A model generated the notes under the pieces. That model ran no database searches. It had not been told where the DNA came from and saw nothing but the letters and a program-made list of their open reading frames with translations. Below are positions 7,000-8,826 of a stretch of DNA of 8,826 nucleotides, piece after piece. Location: NCBI GenBank assembly GCA_044868295.1, contig JBIOWF010000051.1, positions 1 to 8,826 of the forward strand. Direction: 5' to 3'. Position numbers and translations under genes: made by a program. Within the stretch, counting starts at the first letter, position 1, and each line of letters opens with the position of its first letter. This stretch comes from JBIOWF01 sp044868295 (GTDB lineage Bacteria > Actinomycetota > Actinomycetes > Streptosporangiales > Streptosporangiaceae).

Positions 7000-8709
7000 A
7001 TGTTGCGTGAGTTCAAGCTTCCCGACGTGGGCGAGGGCCTGACCGAGGCGGAGATCGTCAAATGGCATGTCGCCCCAGGTGATGCGGTCAAGGTCAACCA
7101 GACGATCGTCGAGATCGAGACGGCCAAAGCCGTGGTCGAACTGCCGTGCCCGTTCGAAGGCGTCGTGTCCGCGCTCATGGCGGCCGAGGGCGACACCGTG
7201 GACGTCGGCCGCCCCATCATCACCGTCGAAACCACCCCCGAGGAAGGCACCGCTCCCGCCGAATCTGCCCCCTTGGCCGGTACGGTTCCCGCTCCCGAGG
7301 GGGGTACGGCTCCCGCCGAAATCGCCCCCTCGGCCGGTACGGTTCCCGCAAACGGCCCGCGCGCGGCCGTGGCGGCGGAGGCCGGCGAGCGGGCTCGCAG
7401 GGAGGCTCTGGCGGAAGACATGGTGCCGAAGCCGCCCGCCGAGGGCGCGGTGGAGCCGGGCATGCACGGGAGCCCCGCCCCCAAGGAGGAACGGCAGCCC
7501 GTTCTCGTCGGATACGGCGTGAAACTCGGCGCCACCAAACGCCGCCCCCGCAAACCCACCCCACCGCCCACCCCACCGCCCACCCCACCGCCCACACCCT
7601 CGGCGACGCCCACCGCGCCACAGGCGAGTGCCGCGCCGCCCGCTGTGCCGGATGTGGGTGCCGCTCCGGTCCAGACGCCCACCGCGCCGCACATGGGTGC
7701 CGCTCCGGCCACCGCACCGCACGTAGGTGGCGCCGGGGTCGGGACGCCCGCCGTCCCCCCGCAAGGGGTCGGTACGGCTCTCGGCGCAGCTGCTTCCGGC
7801 CGGGTCGTCGTGCTGGCCAAGCCGCCGGTTCGCAAGCTCGCCAAGGACCTGGGGGTGGATCTGGCGACGATCGCCGGGACCGGGCCTCAGGGGTCGGTCA
7901 CCCGCGAGGACGTCCAGGCCGCCGTCGGTACGGCCGGGCCGTACACGGCGGTGCCCGATCAAGGTCTGGCCGCCGTGCCGCGCCCGGACGGCGGGCAGGC
8001 GGGAGCCGTACCCGAACGTGAGGAGCGGATCCCGGTCCGGGGCGTGCGGAAGGCGACCGCGCAGGCGATGGTCGCGAGCGCGTTCTCGGCACCGCACGTC
8101 ACCGAGTTCCTGCAGGTGGACGTCACCGAGACGATGGAGGCCGTCAAGCGGCTGCGGCAGCTGCCCGACTTCGCCGAGATCAAGGTGTCCCCGCTGCTGC
8201 TGGTCGCCAAGGCGCTGTTGACAGCTCTGAAGCGGCACCCCATGGCCAACGCCACGTGGACCGACGAGGCCATCGTCGTCAAGCGTTACGTGAACCTCGG
8301 GATCGCGGCGGCCACCGAGCGGGGGCTGATCGTGCCCAACGTCAAGGACGCCGACGCCATGTCACTGCCGGGGCTCGCGCGGGCGCTGACCGACCTGACC
8401 GAGCGGGTTCGTGCGGGCAAGTGCCAGCCGGCCGAACTGACCGGAGGCACCGTCACGATCACTAACGTGGGCGTGTTCGGTGTCGACGCGGGCACGCCGA
8501 TCCTCAACCCGGGAGAAGCGGCCATCCTGGCGTTCGGCCAGGTCCGAGACATGCCGTGGGTGGTGGACGGGCAACTCGCGGTCCGCAAGGTGACCACCCT
8601 CGCGCTGTCCTTCGACCACCGAGTCATCGACGGCGAACTCGGCTCCTACGTCCTGCGTGACATCGGCGCCATGCTGGAAGACCCCCTGAAGATGCTCGCC
8701 TGGAGCTAG
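7000..8709 (+). CDS. Dihydrolipoamide acyltransferase (E2) with an extended linker
   Basis: E2 carries the acyl group from E1 on its lipoyl arm and transfers it to CoA; it is also the structural core of the complex. The protein is 569 residues. Residues 1-77 are one lipoyl domain with the lipoylated Lys43 in ETAKA. Residues 78-268 form a long Ala/Pro linker, including the VLVGYG segment (168-173) followed by KRRPRK (180-185). Residues 272-309 are the E3-binding domain (PVRKLAKDLGVDL...GSVTREDV). Residues 341-569 are the catalytic domain, with DHRVIDG at 539-545 (His540, Asp544). GGGAGG-like SD (GGGAGG, 6988-6993) lies 6 nt before ATG and 14 nt separate it from E1beta. It is longer than usual one-lipoyl E2s because of the linker. 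Acetyl versus branched-chain acyl use is undecided. E3 (lpd) is not in the window. Confidence 0.93.
   Translation: MLREFKLPDVGEGLTEAEIVKWHVAPGDAVKVNQTIVEIETAKAVVELPCPFEGVVSALMAAEGDTVDVGRPIITVETTPEEGTAPAESAPLAGTVPAPEGGTAPAEIAPSAGTVPANGPRAAVAAEAGERARREALAEDMVPKPPAEGAVEPGMHGSPAPKEERQPVLVGYGVKLGATKRRPRKPTPPPTPPPTPPPTPSATPTAPQASAAPPAVPDVGAAPVQTPTAPHMGAAPATAPHVGGAGVGTPAVPPQGVGTALGAAASGRVVVLAKPPVRKLAKDLGVDLATIAGTGPQGSVTREDVQAAVGTAGPYTAVPDQGLAAVPRPDGGQAGAVPEREERIPVRGVRKATAQAMVASAFSAPHVTEFLQVDVTETMEAVKRLRQLPDFAEIKVSPLLLVAKALLTALKRHPMANATWTDEAIVVKRYVNLGIAAATERGLIVPNVKDADAMSLPGLARALTDLTERVRAGKCQPAELTGGTVTITNVGVFGVDAGTPILNPGEAAILAFGQVRDMPWVVDGQLAVRKVTTLALSFDHRVIDGELGSYVLRDIGAMLEDPLKMLAWS
7240..7353 (+). 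repeat. 57-bp tandem duplication in the E2 linker
   Basis: Two in-frame copies encode 19 residues each: EEGTAPAESAPLAGTVPAP (81-99) and EGGTAPAEIAPSAGTVPAN (100-118), 15 of 19 identical. It directly follows the lipoyl domain and lengthens the swinging arm. Confidence 0.85.
7555..7590 (+). repeat. Three exact 12-bp repeats encoding PTPP
   Basis: CCCACCCCACCG occurs three times in a row (7555-7566, 7567-7578, 7579-7590) and a partial copy follows. It encodes residues 186-197, an extended Pro-rich rod after the basic KRRPRK segment. Exact DNA identity suggests recent slippage and possible length variation between strains. Confidence 0.9.
7645..7743 (+). repeat. Degenerate VGAAP-type repeats in the E2 linker
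   Basis: Residues 216-248 hold three related units: VPDVGAAP, APHMGAAP and APHVGGAG. At DNA level GTGGGTGCCGCTCCGG-like segments recur. It is a third, more diverged expansion in the same linker. Confidence 0.6.
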
Positions 8710-8752
8710 AAACCCACTGATGCTCGCGCCGCTGGCCTGAGCGATCCGTCGG

Positions 8753-8780
8753 CACCAGGTCGGCGACATGACCTGTGGTG
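8753..8780 (+). terminator. Hairpin after the dehydrogenase operon
   Basis: CAGGTC (8756-8761) pairs with GACCTG (8770-8775) across an 8-nt loop. CAC/GTG (8753-8755/8778-8780) extends it past a 2-nt bulge. It lies 43 nt after the E2 stop. No T-run follows, so termination is plausible but unproven. The rest of 8710-8826 shows no gene. Confidence 0.45.
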
Positions 8781-8826
8781 GATCTCGCGGGCCCGGGGAT
8801 CCGGCACTCTTCGAATGCGCAGGCCG

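Noticed and set aside
7555..7590. CRISPR-like or noncoding repeat array
   Set aside because: The 12-bp units are contiguous, in frame and encode PTPP within E2; there are no spacers.

Overview
The window comes from a high-GC actinobacterium. Evidence for this is the strong G/C bias at third codon positions, GTG starts behind strong Shine-Dalgarno (SD) sequences, the small-PurL/PurQ/PurS form of FGAM synthase, and an E1alpha/E1beta/E2 cluster of Streptomyces-like type. A Streptosporangiales-type genome would fit, but that is inference. No rRNA, tRNA, CRISPR array or prophage was seen.

Left half, minus strand (about 4631 down to 308): purS, an orphan RsbW-type ATPase gene, purQ and purL. PurS, PurQ and PurL form the enzyme for step four of de novo purine synthesis. 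purQ and purL overlap by ATGA, and a 13-bp-stem hairpin follows purL. The usual compact purSQL order is interrupted: about 1.07 kb separates purS from purQ. That gap holds the ATPase gene and a decayed IS200/IS605-type right end, made of a TnpB C-terminal tail remnant, an omega-RNA-like scaffold and two look-alike right-end hairpins. One hairpin abuts the purQ ribosome binding site.

Divergent control region (4632-4922): it holds an actinobacterial -10 hexamer for purS, a 17-bp palindrome made of two facing DnaA-box-like 9-mers plus a third box, a very good Crp-type half-site pair (TGTGA-N6-TCACG), a 10-bp palindrome and a 6+6 inverted repeat. These lie between the purine genes and the dehydrogenase operon.

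Right half, plus strand (4923-8709): a three-gene 2-oxo-acid dehydrogenase operon. E1alpha and E1beta are coupled by an ATGA overlap, and E2 follows 14 nt later. E2 has one lipoyl domain, an E3-binding domain and an acyltransferase core, with an unusually long repeat-built linker between lipoyl and E3-binding domains. E3 is not in the window. The complex would oxidatively decarboxylate pyruvate and/or branched-chain 2-oxo acids to acyl-CoA. A bulged hairpin follows the operon.

Most genes are core metabolism. The unusual parts are the mobile-element scar within the purine locus, the dense operator-like structure of the intergenic regions, and the E2 linker. I saw no clear evidence of a wholly new multi-gene system.
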